A DNA stretch of 64,000 nucleotides from Erythrobacteraceae bacterium (GCA_027489065.1 JAIYAM010000008.1:57898-121897), one strand, 5' to 3'. Positions 1 to 9,605 are shown, counted from the stretch's first letter. Made by a program: numbers and translations. Notes: generated by a model from the sequence alone, not told the origin.

Positions 1-1256
1 ACGGTCCAGGCGAACAGGCAGTCCTTCAGCTCTTGCTCCGTCGGAGCGCGCTTGGTGACGACCTTGAGGTCGGCGGCGCTAATCGCTCCAGCATCGCGCG
101 ACTGGATCAGCACGCCCCCGGCGATCGTCTTCATCGCAAGGCCGCTGCGGCGCGGATCGGGCAGCTGGCCGCATTCGAGGAGGCGCAGGTTCTTCTTCTT
201 CGCGAAGATCGCGCGCGCTTCGGCGCTGACAGACGGCGCGATCACCACCTCGGTGAAGATCGCGGAGATGGCCTCGGCAGTGGCGGCATCCAGCTCGGTG
301 TTGACCGCGACGATACCCCCGAAGGCAGAGACAGAATCACAGGCCAGCGCCGCTTCCCACGCCGAAAGCAAGGATCCGCCCTGCGCAACACCGCAAGGGT
401 TGGCATGCTTGACGATGACGACCGCAGGCTCCTGCCCGGCGAATTCCGCCGCCAGTTCCAGCGCGGCATCCGCGTCGTTGAGGTTGTTGTAGCTCAGTTC
501 CTTGCCCTGAAGCTGGGTCGCCTGCGGCACGCCCTTGGTGCCAACGACCTGCGGCACATAGATCGCCGCAGACTGGTGCGGGTTCTCGCCATAGCGCAGC
601 GTGTCGGCTCGCTTGAGGGCCACAGGGAGCGTTTCGGGAAACGGGGTCGTCTCGCCCTCCGGATCGCCGAAAGCGAACCAGCTGGCGATCGCGCTGTCAT
701 AGGCGGCGGTGCGGGCATAGGCCTTGCCCGCCATGCGGGTGCGGAAGCCCTGCGTGGTCGCGCCGTCGTTGGCGTCCAGTTCCTCGAGCAGACCCGCATA
801 ATCGGCCGGGTCGGTGAGGATCGTCACGAAGCCGTGGTTCTTCGCCGCCGAACGCACCATCGAGGGCCCGCCGATGTCGATGTTCTCAATGATCTCTTCG
901 CGGCTTGCACCCTTGGCGACGGTTGCTTCGAAGGGGTAGAGGTTGACCACCACGAGATCGATCGCGCCTATCCCATGCGCCTGCATCGCCGCCACGTGCT
1001 CGGCGTTGTCGCGCAGCGCGAGCAGCCCGCCGTGGACCTTGGGGTGAAGCGTCTTCACCCGCCCGTCCATCATCTCGGGAAAGCCGGTGAGGTCGGAAAC
1101 GTCCTTAACCGTCAGGCCGGCGTCCCGCAGAGCCTTGGCGGTGCCGCCGGTGCTGACCAGCTCGACGCCTCTTGCGGCCAAGGCCGAGCCAAGGTCAGCC
1201 AAACCGGTCTTGTCGGACACTGACAGCAGCGCCCGCTTGATCACACCGTCGGTCAT
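1..1256 (-). CDS. purH: Bifunctional AICAR transformylase / IMP cyclohydrolase (PurH), 3' end off window
   Basis: Catalyses the last two steps of de novo IMP synthesis in the cytoplasm: formyl transfer from 10-formyl-THF to AICAR, then cyclisation. The protein starts [19 protein letters not shown], typical of the N-terminal cyclohydrolase domain, followed by the [12 protein letters not shown] and [11 protein letters not shown] segments. The transformylase active-site motif KHANPCGVA is encoded around 380-425. About 418 codons are present; family members are near 530 residues, so roughly the last 110 lie beyond position 1. The start codon ATG is at 1256. It follows the heparinase-like gene by 8 bp on the same strand and is probably co-transcribed with it and rpe. 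Confidence 0.96.
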   Translation of the reverse strand, partial: MTDGVIKRALLSVSDKTGLADLGSALAARGVELVSTGGTAKALRDAGLTVKDVSDLTGFPEMMDGRVKTLHPKVHGGLLALRDNAEHVAAMQAHGIGAIDLVVVNLYPFEATVAKGASREEIIENIDIGGPSMVRSAAKNHGFVTILTDPADYAGLLEELDANDGATTQGFRTRMAGKAYARTAAYDSAIASWFAFGDPEGETTPFPETLPVALKRADTLRYGENPHQSAAIYVPQVVGTKGVPQATQLQGKELSYNNLNDADAALELAAEFAGQEPAVVIVKHANPCGVAQGGSLLSAWEAALACDSVSAFGGIVAVNTELDAATAEAISAIFTEVVIAPSVSAEARAIFAKKKNLRLLECGQLPDPRRSGLAMKTIAGGVLIQSRDAGAISAADLKVVTKRAPTEQELKDCLFAWT

Positions 1257-1264
1257 GATGGAAT

Positions 1265-3151
1265 CTATCCCGTTTTTCTCAGCAGCCAGGAGAATTGCCC
1301 TCCGCTGCGCATTGCCAGTCCCTCGATCACCAACTGCTCGGTGGCATGGGGCCGGCCGTCGCCGTCGACCCACAGGCTGTCCTCGGCAGACAGGGTGATC
1401 TCGCCGGCGCCCGCCCTATCTCCGCCGAGCCGGAATTGCCAGAGCCGTCCATCCGGGAGCAACAGGCTCGCACCGCGCTTGTCGCCGGAGAGCTGGACCT
1501 CGACCCCGCGCCCGAGGTGGAAACGGATCGCAAAGCCGATCTTGCCGCGCTTGCCGTTCTTCGCAGTGGGCACGAGGATATCCTCGCCGGCGAGCTCGGT
1601 GCCGTCGGCGGAAAGGGTCAGGATGCGCCGGTGGGTAAGGCCGAAGCGACCGGCATAGCCGTCATGCGCGGCCTCGATCCGCGTCGCCTCGCGTCCCTTG
1701 CCCGGGATCATGCGGCGCTCGAACTCGACGGTCTCCACGCCCTTGCCGAGCTGACCGTGAAGCAGGACGGCGGTGGAGTTGGCGTTGTCCAGCACCAGTG
1801 TCGAGAAGGCAGCCGAAGCGCGCAGGCCTTGCCCGATGCGCGCAGGCACCTGGCCGCCGGCAAGTGCCGCGCCGCCGCAGTTGACGACGATCCGCTGCGG
1901 CCCGTCGGAAAGCTCGAAGGCGAGGGTCGAGGCGCAGCCGGTGCGGGCGTGTTTCGCGCGCGGCGGCGGGGCGGTGTCGAACTGGAGGAGCGTGTCGCCC
2001 GCCTTGACGCGGCTGTAACCCCAGCCTGCCGCTTGCGCGAGCGGGCGGGTCCGCACGCCCGATGCCTCGATCACGGCGTTGACGCGGTCCGCGGGAATCG
2101 CGCCCTGCCCCTGCCAGCTCCCCAGCGCGCCGTCGCCGTGGCGCAGCGCCAGCAGCGGCGGGACGAGCAGTTCGCGCATGACGCCCAGAGCGGGGGGCGG
2201 AGCGATGCCGGTCGCCTCATAGCAGGCGAGAAGATCGGTAAGCAGGCCGATTGCGTCCAATTGCGCGGCGGGGCAGCGCGACAGCACGCCGCCGTCCTCG
2301 CCGACCATGTCACCGAGGGCCGTGACGAGACCCGCCTCGCCATGGAGCCGCCGCGGCTTGCCGTGGGGAAGGAGCAGTCCGGCCGTGACCACGCCTGCCC
2401 ATGCGGCCACTTGTCCGAAGCCAGCGGGCTCCTTGGGGGCGCGTTTGTCGAGCCAGTTTGCCGTTTCGGCCATGGCGGCGAGCAACCGTGTCCGCAGGCC
2501 CTTATCCTGCCCGCCGAGCACCAGCGGCGCGTGGACCAGCCAGGCGAGCAGCCTGAGGCCCGCCAGCTCCGGCTCCCATGCCGGTCCCTTGCCGGGAGCC
2601 GGATTGGCGCGCAGCCACTGGTTGGCGATCCGCTCGGCCACTCCGGCCCCGTTGGCGCGTCCGGCGCTCGTCGCGAGGTCGGCGAGCCAGCTGAAGGAAT
2701 GCACCACCCGCTCGATGCCGGGGGCATGGTGTGCGGCGGGGGAGAAATCGAAGCTCGCGATCGGCAGGCGCGCTCCGTGGACGAGGAAGTGCCCGGCGCG
2801 CAGAGCCGTCCCTGCAGCGCGGTCGCCGCGATTGGGGCTGTTGGCGGTCGCCAGAAGGCGCAGGGCCTGCGGGCGGCGGAATGGCTGGCTCAGTGCATGG
2901 CCGGGTATGCCCAAGCGATAGGCCAGCCGGATCAGCGCCTCGCCGGGGCCGGACTTGACGGCGATGACATCGGACAGCGCCAGCGCCCGCGAAGGCTCGG
3001 CGAGTTGCGGCTCCGCGGGGGGCGCCGGGGGTGTCTCGGGACGTGCGCCCGGTTCCGATCCGCTCGAAAGGGCCAGCAGCGGCGCATCGCCGATCCGCTC
3101 CACCAGCGCTTCGGCGCGGGCCGAGGCCGGAGTGCGAAGCAGCGTCGCCAT
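1265..3151 (-). CDS. Heparinase II/III family protein
   Basis: A 628-residue protein resembling the heparinase II/III family: a predicted alpha-helical toroid in the first half and a beta-rich C-terminal domain in the second half, ending in FSWLLRKTG. In this family polyuronides or glycosaminoglycans are cleaved by beta-elimination. The order rpe or rsmB, heparinase-like gene, purH recurs in sphingomonads, and there the real substrate is not established. The ATG at 3151 shares one base with the rpe stop codon (TAATG), so translation is coupled. No clear signal peptide is seen at [15 protein letters not shown], which is odd for a polysaccharide lyase and argues for a cytoplasmic or non-classical role. 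Confidence 0.85.
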   Translation of the reverse strand: MATLLRTPASARAEALVERIGDAPLLALSSGSEPGARPETPPAPPAEPQLAEPSRALALSDVIAVKSGPGEALIRLAYRLGIPGHALSQPFRRPQALRLLATANSPNRGDRAAGTALRAGHFLVHGARLPIASFDFSPAAHHAPGIERVVHSFSWLADLATSAGRANGAGVAERIANQWLRANPAPGKGPAWEPELAGLRLLAWLVHAPLVLGGQDKGLRTRLLAAMAETANWLDKRAPKEPAGFGQVAAWAGVVTAGLLLPHGKPRRLHGEAGLVTALGDMVGEDGGVLSRCPAAQLDAIGLLTDLLACYEATGIAPPPALGVMRELLVPPLLALRHGDGALGSWQGQGAIPADRVNAVIEASGVRTRPLAQAAGWGYSRVKAGDTLLQFDTAPPPRAKHARTGCASTLAFELSDGPQRIVVNCGGAALAGGQVPARIGQGLRASAAFSTLVLDNANSTAVLLHGQLGKGVETVEFERRMIPGKGREATRIEAAHDGYAGRFGLTHRRILTLSADGTELAGEDILVPTAKNGKRGKIGFAIRFHLGRGVEVQLSGDKRGASLLLPDGRLWQFRLGGDRAGAGEITLSAEDSLWVDGDGRPHATEQLVIEGLAMRSGGQFSWLLRKTG

Positions 3152-3813
3152 TACCTGTTGCCCTTCAGCGCGGCGATGTTCGCGGCATAGGCATCGGGCC
3201 CGCCCTTGAAGGTCGCCGAGCCCGCGACCAGCACGTCGGCCCCCGCCTCGATGCACATCCGGGCGGTCTCGACATTGACGCCGCCGTCGACCTCGAGGTG
3301 GATGGCGCGGCCCGAGCGGGTGATCATCGACCGGATGCGCGCGATCTTGTCGAGCTGCGAGGCGATGAAGCTCTGCCCGCCGAAGCCCGGGTTGACGCTC
3401 ATCACCAGGATCAGGTCGGCAAGGTCCATGAGGTTGTCGAGCACTTCGACCGGGGTGCCCGGATTGATCACCACGCCCGCCTTCTTGCCCAGCGCCTTGA
3501 TCGCCTGAAGCGTGCGGTGGATGTGCGGGCCGGCCTCGGGGTGGACGGTTATGATGTCGGCCCCGGCCTCGGCGAAGGCCTCGAGATAGGGATCGACCGG
3601 CGCGATCATCAGGTGGACGTCGAAGGGCTTGGCGGTGTGCGGGCGGAGGGCCTTGATCACCGCGGGGCCGATCGTGATGTTCGGCACGAAGTGCCCGTCC
3701 ATCACGTCGATGTGGATCCAGTCGGCGCCCGCCGCGTCGATCGCGCGCACCTCTTCTCCCAGACGCGCGAAATCGGCTGAGAGGATCGAAGGGGAGATCA
3801 AAGGTGCAGGCAT
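3151..3813 (-). CDS. rpe: Ribulose-phosphate 3-epimerase
   Basis: Interconverts ribulose-5-phosphate and xylulose-5-phosphate in the pentose phosphate pathway. The 220-residue protein shows the family blocks [12 protein letters not shown] near the N terminus, [14 protein letters not shown] with metal-binding His and Asp, [15 protein letters not shown] and the phosphate-binding LEVDGGVN, as expected for a TIM barrel. I place the start at the ATG at 3813, giving [11 protein letters not shown] longer in-frame extension to 3942 adds 43 residues unlike any epimerase. It is the first gene of a minus-strand operon with the heparinase-like gene and purH. Confidence 0.96.
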   Translation of the reverse strand: MPAPLISPSILSADFARLGEEVRAIDAAGADWIHIDVMDGHFVPNITIGPAVIKALRPHTAKPFDVHLMIAPVDPYLEAFAEAGADIITVHPEAGPHIHRTLQAIKALGKKAGVVINPGTPVEVLDNLMDLADLILVMSVNPGFGGQSFIASQLDKIARIRSMITRSGRAIHLEVDGGVNVETARMCIEAGADVLVAGSATFKGGPDAYAANIAALKGNR

Positions 3814-4056
3814 GGCGCTTCGGGAGGCCCTTCTTGCGACACCCAACTGAAGACGGGTGCAAAACGCCATAGGTCCTCGGCGAATCAAGGGACAAGGCGC
3901 GGGAGCCCGCTTTTCCACCGTGAACGGCAGTTGCCACGTCAATTAAGCCGCAATTCAGCCCGCCTGGGCCAATGGGGCACCATTCCCGCAGGCCTCGAAG
4001 AGCCTAGCGCCCGGCTTGCGCGCCTCTCCCTCTCCCTTTACCCCCCGAGGACCACC

Positions 4057-4596
4057 ATGCTTCGAAACGCCCTCTTCCCCGACCATCGCCGCCGCGGCAC
4101 CCTTGCGCTCGCGCTGACCGGCTCCGCGCTCGCCGGACTGGTCACTTCCACTGCGGCCGCCGCGCCAGTGGCCCTCGGCAGCAAGATCGGCAACGACATG
4201 AGCCGGTGCGCTGCAGGCAAGGGTCCGGCGGTCCGGCTCGATGTGACGGGCCTGAAGTCCGCCGACGGCAACCTGTTCGTGCGCACCTATTACGCACGCA
4301 GCGGCGACTGGCTGAAGAGCAAGCGCTACATCCACCGCATCGAGGTGCGGCCGAGGAAGGGCACCACCAGCGTGTGCATCCCGCTTCCCGCCGCCGGGGA
4401 CTACGCGATCACCGTGCAGCACGACGCCAACGGCAACCGCGACACCGACTTCTCGACGGACGGGGCGGGGGTCTCGAACAACGTCAAATTCGGGAATTTC
4501 CTCGGCGTGATCCCGCGTCCCCCGGGGGTCGACAAGGCCCGCTTCAGCGCCGGAGCGGGCATCACCCGGATGAGCATCGCGGTGCAGTACCAGTAA
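4057..4596 (+). CDS. Secreted DUF2141 domain protein
   Basis: A 179-residue protein with an N-terminal signal sequence: an Arg-rich start, a hydrophobic stretch, then VTSTAAAAP as the likely cleavage region. It is followed by a DUF2141 domain containing the family's characteristic HDANGNRDTDF segment, which looks like a Ca-binding-type acidic loop, and the VSNNVKFGNF region. DUF2141 proteins are periplasmic or secreted beta proteins of unknown function. ATG at 4057 is preceded by GAGG at 4047-4050. A shorter paralogue lies at 37360-37791. The gene is convergent with the nucleotidyltransferase-like gene that ends at 4605. Confidence 0.85.
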   Translation: MLRNALFPDHRRRGTLALALTGSALAGLVTSTAAAAPVALGSKIGNDMSRCAAGKGPAVRLDVTGLKSADGNLFVRTYYARSGDWLKSKRYIHRIEVRPRKGTTSVCIPLPAAGDYAITVQHDANGNRDTDFSTDGAGVSNNVKFGNFLGVIPRPPGVDKARFSAGAGITRMSIAVQYQ

Positions 4597-4604
4597 GCGG
4601 AAGG

Positions 4605-5519
4605 TCAGCTGCCCCGCTTCTGGCGACGGCGGTGCCGACTGAGGTTCCACAGCACAGCCGGCGCGGCGAGCAGCGGGAAGCGTTCGCGCAGCGGCGTGAG
4701 TTCGATGGCCATCCCGGTATGCCGCTCGATCTTCCAGGTGGCGTAGCGCGCGGCGCCTTCGAAGGTGGTGCTCGCCTTGAGCAGGCGGAGCAGGTTCAGC
4801 GGTTTGCCGAGCCGTCGCCGCTTGCTCCACCACGTGTGGATGCGCGCCCGTTCGGCGTCGGGCAGCTGCGGGCTGAGCATCGCGCCGTCCTGACCGGGCG
4901 CAATTCCCGCCGCCGTCAACGCAAGCGGCAGGAGCCCTGCGAAATGCGCGGCATTGACCGAGAGGATGTCATCCTCGCGCCCGCGTTTCTCGACCCGGAA
5001 CTCGGCCTGGTAGGTCGCGCGGAACAAGGCGCGCCAGTAATCCTCTGCCGTACCGCTTGCAGGACCGAGCGCCGCAGCGAGCCTCGCGGCGGTGGCCGAG
5101 GCGGCCATCAATGCCGCGATCACCTCCGCGCGTGCGCCGGCGTCCGCCGTCCAGACCAGCGCGCTAGGCTGGACGAAGCGTGCCCAGATGGTGGTGTCGA
5201 CAGTCTCGCCCCCGGCAGCACGCGCAAAGGTGGCAAGGCGCATGGTCGCGACCTTCGCGCGCAGCGTCAGGTTGTCATGCGGTCGCTCATGATAGCTCAC
5301 GCGCGGCCAGATCGTCTCCTCCTTGGATCCGGCCAGGAGGATGTAGAAATCGAGCACGCCGTCGAGGGATCCGGTGCGCAGGTTCGATCCGTAGAACAGC
5401 ACGGCCCGCGCGCCCGAAGCCTCGGCCAGGGCGCCTGCGAAGTCGGCGACAGCAGGATCGACAGGGGCTGCGAGGCGCGCGGCGATCCGCTCGGCCAGCG
5501 CCGAGGTGGCAGCGTTCAT
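4605..5519 (-). CDS. Nucleotidyltransferase-like protein resembling Tam41 phosphatidate cytidylyltransferase
   Basis: A 304-residue soluble protein. Near residues 35-65 it has VLFYGSNLRTGSLDGVLDF, a GS...hDhh nucleotidyltransferase signature. A later NLTLRAKVATM segment and a RFVQPSALVW segment recall the KYGV and GRLxKP regions of Tam41, the peripheral CDP-diacylglycerol synthase of mitochondria. It starts 10 bp after the stop of the upstream diacylglycerol-kinase-like gene, so the two are an apparent operon: a phosphatidate producer followed by a possible phosphatidate cytidylyltransferase. The Tam41 assignment is from remembered motifs and is tentative; another polynucleotide or antibiotic nucleotidyltransferase family is possible. 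Confidence 0.6.
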   Translation of the reverse strand: MNAATSALAERIAARLAAPVDPAVADFAGALAEASGARAVLFYGSNLRTGSLDGVLDFYILLAGSKEETIWPRVSYHERPHDNLTLRAKVATMRLATFARAAGGETVDTTIWARFVQPSALVWTADAGARAEVIAALMAASATAARLAAALGPASGTAEDYWRALFRATYQAEFRVEKRGREDDILSVNAAHFAGLLPLALTAAGIAPGQDGAMLSPQLPDAERARIHTWWSKRRRLGKPLNLLRLLKASTTFEGAARYATWKIERHTGMAIELTPLRERFPLLAAPAVLWNLSRHRRRQKRGS

Positions 5520-5529
5520 GGCGCGGGAC

Positions 5530-6600
5530 TCATGGAGTGACGAAGACGAGCTCCGGGCCCTGCTCGATCCGGTAATCGCCCGCCGGAAAGGCCTCCCCAT
5601 CGAGGATGAACTGATCCTCGATCGACAGGCTGAACTGGGTGGCGGCCAGTTGGTGAATGCCGCGTTCGCGCAGGGGCCCGCGCACCTTGCCGAGCAGGAT
5701 CAGCGGGACGAGCGCGGTGGTGCGCCGCGAGATCTGGTCGACCGCAACGAGCTTCAGCCCGCTCTTGAGGGCACCGAACGGCTTGATCCCGGCCGGCAGC
5801 CGCTCGAGCGTCGAGGCGAACAGCAGCTGGCGCATCGCCGGATCGCCGCGGCCGCTGTGCGCCATCGGTGCGTCGCTCGCGCCGAGGCCAATCTGCATTT
5901 TCGCGCCGCGCCGCCACGGATTGGAGCGCCCGGCGAACAGCGATTGCAGCAGCGCCCACGTCCCCGTCACCGCGACGACCATCGAATTGAAGGCGCCCAG
6001 CTTGTGCGCGCTCTGTCCGGCCTGCGTTGCCTTGGTGAAGGCGCCAGCGCCCAGCACGAAGCCCATGGCACTCGGGGCTGCTTCCGTTTTCACGGGCTCC
6101 TTGCCTGTCGCAGCCTCCACCGGCGTGACCGTCATCGGGCGGCGCCACACCCGGCCACCATGATCGAGCGCGTCGATCGCGTCCTGCAGCGTCCAGTCGT
6201 CGGGTACCCCGAGGTCGACGGTCAGGGCGTTGGTTTTGCCCTTGGGCAGCACGGCCAGCGCGGGCCAATCGTCGCCGAAAATCGCCTGTCCGCAGCTCAG
6301 CACATCGCGCACGGTCCCGTCGCCCCCGTTGATGACGAGCAGGTCAATGCCTCGCTCGGCCATTTCCGCGAGCGCAGCCGGCAGCTGCGTGCGTGCCTGC
6401 GGCTGGGCGATGTAGACATGCGGACTCACACCGCAGTTGAAATCCGCGCCGAGGTTGCGGTGGCTACGCGGGTTGTAGATCACTCCGACGCTCGGCACCC
6501 GGCCTGCGTCACGGGCACTGAGTGCCTTGGATGCACGGCCGCGCTTCTCGGCGGGGTCAACGCGCGGGATCTGCGCGAATTCGTAGATCGAGCTGGGCAT
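5530..6600 (-). CDS. Diacylglycerol kinase family lipid kinase
   Basis: A 356-residue protein with the diacylglycerol kinase catalytic domain. It has VIYNPRSHRN near residue 40, the nucleotide-binding GGDGTVRDVL near residue 95, and VLPKGKTNALTVDLG, the family's P-x-G-T-x-N-x-A region. Family members phosphorylate diacylglycerol or related lipids such as sphingosine or ceramide at the inner membrane face. Sphingomonads make glycosphingolipids, so a sphingoid substrate is possible, though the sequence does not decide this. The gene is directly upstream of the Tam41-like gene on the same strand. ATG is at 6600. Confidence 0.85.
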   Translation of the reverse strand: MPSSIYEFAQIPRVDPAEKRGRASKALSARDAGRVPSVGVIYNPRSHRNLGADFNCGVSPHVYIAQPQARTQLPAALAEMAERGIDLLVINGGDGTVRDVLSCGQAIFGDDWPALAVLPKGKTNALTVDLGVPDDWTLQDAIDALDHGGRVWRRPMTVTPVEAATGKEPVKTEAAPSAMGFVLGAGAFTKATQAGQSAHKLGAFNSMVVAVTGTWALLQSLFAGRSNPWRRGAKMQIGLGASDAPMAHSGRGDPAMRQLLFASTLERLPAGIKPFGALKSGLKLVAVDQISRRTTALVPLILLGKVRGPLRERGIHQLAATQFSLSIEDQFILDGEAFPAGDYRIEQGPELVFVTP

Positions 6601-6784
6601 GCGCGTCCTATACTTCCCGCCAGAGTCCGTTTCTTCCGTGTTCGTCGCGGGCGAATGCTACGGCCCCACTATCCCACATCATCGCCCACCACGCAAAGGC
6701 AAGCGCGACGCGACGAAGGATGCCATCCGTGCGACGAGTGCCTTTTTTATGCCTTATTTTCGCGAGATCGGCGGCGCGGGAAAG

Positions 6785-7231
6785 CTATTCGTCGCTTTCC
6801 AATGTACGGATGGTGAACTGGCTGACAAGCCTGTGCACTCCCGGCAACGCCGACAGGATCTCGCGGTGGATGCGCTCGTAGCTGTCGCTGTCCGGCACCA
6901 GCACCTTGACGAGATAATCGGAGGGCCCGCTCATCAGGTAGGCCTCGGCAACCTGTTCGGTCCGGGCAAGAGCGTCCTCGAAAGCCAGCATGGTCGCCTG
7001 CCGCTGGTCGGTGAGGGTGACCTGCACGAACACAGTCGAAGGATTGCCGCGCGCCGCCCTGGAGAGCCTCGCGCGGTAGCCGAGGATGGCCCCGCTCTCT
7101 TCCAGAGCCTTTACACGCCGGTGCGCGGCCGACGGCGAGAGCCCGACGCGTTCGCCAAGCAGCTCGCCCGTAAGGCGCGACTCTTCGGCGAGGATGGCGA
7201 GAATCTTTCGGTCTATCCGGTCCATGTGCAA
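6785..7231 (-). CDS. Lrp/AsnC family transcriptional regulator
   Basis: A 148-residue regulator with an N-terminal AsnC-type helix-turn-helix (RIDRKILAILAEESRLTGELLG, then LSPSAAHRRVKALEESG) and a C-terminal RAM/ACT-like ligand-binding domain (VFVQVTLTD, AYLMSGPSDYLVKVLVPD). It is transcribed divergently from ald across about 130 bp. Lrp-type regulators divergent from alanine dehydrogenase genes usually control them in response to alanine or other amino acids, so that is the likely role here. The start may be ATG at 7231 or the in-frame ATG two codons later at 7225. Confidence 0.92.
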   Translation of the reverse strand: MHMDRIDRKILAILAEESRLTGELLGERVGLSPSAAHRRVKALEESGAILGYRARLSRAARGNPSTVFVQVTLTDQRQATMLAFEDALARTEQVAEAYLMSGPSDYLVKVLVPDSDSYERIHREILSALPGVHRLVSQFTIRTLESDE

Positions 7232-7361
7232 AGCCGATGCGCGAAACTAATCCCAGGTGCAAGAATCTCCCGCACACAGAGACTGCCATGACGATCATTG
7301 CGAAGATCGCCTGCGGCTCTCCTGCTAAACCGCGCGCCAGAGAACAGAGCAGGAGAGACCC

Positions 7362-8456
7362 ATGCGCGTCGGCGTTCCCACCGAGATCAAGAACAACGAA
7401 TACCGCGTCGGGCTGACCCCTGCGGCGGTGGCAGAGCTGACCCGTGCAGGCCACGAGGTCGTGGTACAAACTGGCGCGGGTCTGGGCGTCGATTTCGCCG
7501 ATGCCGCTTACGAGAGCGCTGGCGCGACCATTCTCCCCGATGCGCCTGCGGTCTTCGCGGCGGCCGACATGATCGTGAAGGTGAAGGAGCCGCAGGCTTC
7601 CGAAATCGCCATGCTGCGCCCGGATCACCTGCTCTTCACCTACCTCCACCTCGCCGCCGACAAGCCGCAGGCCGAGGGGCTGATGGCGAGCGGTGCGACG
7701 TGCATCGCTTACGAGACCGTCACCGCCTCCGATGGCTCGCTGCCGCTCCTGAAGCCCATGTCCGAAGTGGCCGGGCGCATGTCGGTGCAATGCGGAGCGC
7801 ACTATCTCGAGAAGCACCAGGGCGGGCGCGGGGTGCTGCTGGGCGGCGTGCCGGGCGTCGAGCCTGGCAAGGTGGTGATTCTCGGGGGCGGAGTGGCCGG
7901 ATTGAATGCCGCGCAAATGGCGGTCGGCCTGCGCGCCGACGTGACGATCTTCGACATCTCCAGCCGCCGCCTCGCCGAGATCGACGCTCTGTTCGGCGGC
8001 AGCCTCAAGACCGCCTTTGCCTCCTCCGCCGCTATCGCCGATGCGGTGCGCGAGTCGGACCTCGTGATCGGCGCGGTGCTGGTACCGGGCGCTGCGGCAC
8101 CCAAGCTCGTCACCCGCGCGATGATCGGCACCATGCGCCGCGGCGCGGTGCTGGTCGATATCGCCATCGATCAGGGCGGGTGCTTCGAGACCTCGCACCC
8201 GACGACGCACGAGGATCCGGTGTTCGTGGTCGACGGTGTGATCCACTACTGCGTCGCGAACATGCCCGGCGCGGTGGCGCGCACTTCGACCATGGCGCTC
8301 GGCAACGTGACGCTGCCCTTCGTGCTGAAGCTCGCCAACATGGGGGCCGAGGCCGCAATGGCCGCCGACCCGCACCTTGCCGCCGGGCTCAACGTCGCGG
8401 GTGGCAGGATCACGCACTCCGCCGTCGCCGAGGCGCTGGATCTGCCGCTCGGCTGA
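7362..8456 (+). CDS. ald: Alanine dehydrogenase
   Basis: NAD-dependent oxidative deamination of L-alanine to pyruvate and ammonia. The 364-residue protein matches the family length. It begins MRVGVPTEIKNNEYRVGLTP and contains the family blocks VKVKEPQ, LFTYLHLAAD, the Rossmann glycine motif VVILGGGVAGLNAA near residue 170, and VDIAIDQGGCFETSHPTTH with the conserved active-site region. A good ribosome binding site (AGGAGAGACCC) precedes the ATG at 7362. The divergent Lrp-family gene at 6785-7231 is the probable regulator. A long hairpin follows the stop codon. Confidence 0.97.
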   Translation: MRVGVPTEIKNNEYRVGLTPAAVAELTRAGHEVVVQTGAGLGVDFADAAYESAGATILPDAPAVFAAADMIVKVKEPQASEIAMLRPDHLLFTYLHLAADKPQAEGLMASGATCIAYETVTASDGSLPLLKPMSEVAGRMSVQCGAHYLEKHQGGRGVLLGGVPGVEPGKVVILGGGVAGLNAAQMAVGLRADVTIFDISSRRLAEIDALFGGSLKTAFASSAAIADAVRESDLVIGAVLVPGAAAPKLVTRAMIGTMRRGAVLVDIAIDQGGCFETSHPTTHEDPVFVVDGVIHYCVANMPGAVARTSTMALGNVTLPFVLKLANMGAEAAMAADPHLAAGLNVAGGRITHSAVAEALDLPLG

Positions 8457-8472
8457 ACTCGGGAAACGACGA

Positions 8473-8518
8473 CCGGTTCGGACCGATCCCTGCGGTTGCA
8501 GCGATCAGTCCGAACCGG
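8473..8518. terminator. Long near-perfect hairpin between convergent genes
   Basis: CCGGTTCGGACCGATC (8473-8488) pairs with GATCAGTCCGAACCGG (8503-8518) with one mismatch in 16 pairs. The inner segment CTGC-GGTT-GCAG forms a second short stem. It lies 16 bp after the ald stop and 82 bp from the end of the convergent minus-strand gene at 8601. No T run follows on either strand, so it may act as a bidirectional Rho-independent-like or mRNA-stabilising structure. Confidence 0.55.
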
Positions 8519-8600
8519 AACCGTCCAGCGCTAGGTTCCCAGAGCCTGAGACTGCCTTGGCAAGCCGAGCCAGTTGCGAGTCTGGCTCGAAAGGCCAGTT

Positions 8601-9236
8601 TCAGTTGGGCGTTACTTCGGCGTTCGCAGGACAGGCCGTAGTCACTTGCCCGGAAACGTTCAGTCCGGTGACTGAGCCCGCGTTGCTCACAACTATCTTC
8701 AGGATGTGAACGCCCGGCGTCACTCCTGTAATCGTGAACGGGGTGACCCCTGCCGCCTGGAACGCAAGGTTCGCAGGCCCTTGGGATACGGCAACCTGAT
8801 TGTTGTCGAAGTATACTGTCGCCGAGTTGTCGGCGGCAAACCGGCCTTCGATCGACAATGCTCTGGGCGAGACGACGCAGCGGGGAACTTCGATCCTGAG
8901 CTCGTACGTGTAATTGCCTGCCAGCGTCGGCGCGCCTGCGGGGCCAACCCAGCTCCCTCCGGGGACAGGCGTCCACGCTCCATTACCTGCCGCAACCACT
9001 GGCGAGAGCGCAGTGCCGGTCGGCGCGGAGGTTGAGCGCCACGGCGCACTTCCCGTCGAAATTGAGGCCGTCTGCTTGGTTCCGTCGGTGCATTTACAGC
9101 ACACGGCACGGACAGATCGAGCAGCTGTCGCCTGACCTGCTGCATCAGCAGCTGTTTGGGACAGAGCGATGGTGCTCCACAAGCTCAGCGAAGCGCCAGC
9201 CATAACCAGCCCAGCGGTAATTGCCTTGATTTTCAT
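8601..9236 (-). CDS. Secreted protein with a beta-sandwich C-terminal domain, function unknown
   Basis: A 211-residue protein starting MKIKAITAGLVMAGAS with a clear signal peptide ending near ALSQTAADA. The C-terminal half (about residues 90-205) reads NYTYELRIEVP, then IEGRFAADNSATVYFDNN, then FTITGVTPGVHILKIVVSN. This pattern of an AADN turn followed by a VNTLDFVVxN-like strand recurs in many extracellular proteins as a jelly-roll or carbohydrate-binding-like domain. An unusual RAVCCKCTDGTK cysteine cluster precedes it. ATG at 9236 has a G-rich ribosome binding site (GGGGGGG) 4-10 bp upstream. The flanking upstream DNA is visibly more AT-rich. Function is unknown. Confidence 0.7.
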   Translation of the reverse strand: MKIKAITAGLVMAGASLSLWSTIALSQTAADAAGQATAARSVRAVCCKCTDGTKQTASISTGSAPWRSTSAPTGTALSPVVAAGNGAWTPVPGGSWVGPAGAPTLAGNYTYELRIEVPRCVVSPRALSIEGRFAADNSATVYFDNNQVAVSQGPANLAFQAAGVTPFTITGVTPGVHILKIVVSNAGSVTGLNVSGQVTTACPANAEVTPN

Positions 9237-9307
9237 AAGTTCCCCCCCAATTTCGCCCAAATCCTCGTGGCGAATCTACCAAGCCCCCGACCTACAAATA
9301 AAGTGAA

Positions 9308-9337
9308 TGCTATCAGTGAGTTTGCTTTGCTATCAGT
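9308..9337. repeat. Two exact 10-bp direct repeats, TGCTATCAGT, 20 bp apart
   Basis: TGCTATCAGT occurs at 9308-9317 and 9328-9337, start to start 20 bp, about two helical turns. The copies lie 72-101 bp upstream of the start of the minus-strand secreted protein gene. This spacing suits a regulator binding one face of the helix as a tandem dimer. The regulator is unknown. Confidence 0.5.
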
Positions 9338-9605
9338 ATTCGAGGCAAAATAAATATACCTAGTCTTGTTGGTTGTCAAAACTGCTCGATGAGATAGACA
9401 ATTTGCGAACCGAACATTGGGTATTTTTCGGCAATGGTGCCAATCGAGGCCTACCTCTCCTTTGCGGACTGACTGCCGAAAAAGCCAACGTCTTCAATAA
9501 CTGCAGCCCAATGCGATCTCTTGCACCGCCCCCTGCGCGACTGGGTCGCTGGGCGCACCGGTGCTCGCCGCGAAGTCGTCCATCAGGGATTGACCTGCCT
9601 CTAGA

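Noticed and set aside
33..1223. A 396-residue plus-strand reading frame at the left end
   Set aside because: It is the antisense shadow of purH, whose minus-strand protein has all family motifs.
3031..3780. Long plus-strand reading frame opposite rpe
   Set aside because: It is antisense to a clear rpe gene in high-GC DNA, with His/Asp/Gly-rich composition typical of shadow frames.
3943..3957. CtrA-type site TTAA-N7-TTCA upstream of the DUF2141 gene
   Set aside because: One half-site is imperfect, and a single weak match is expected by chance.
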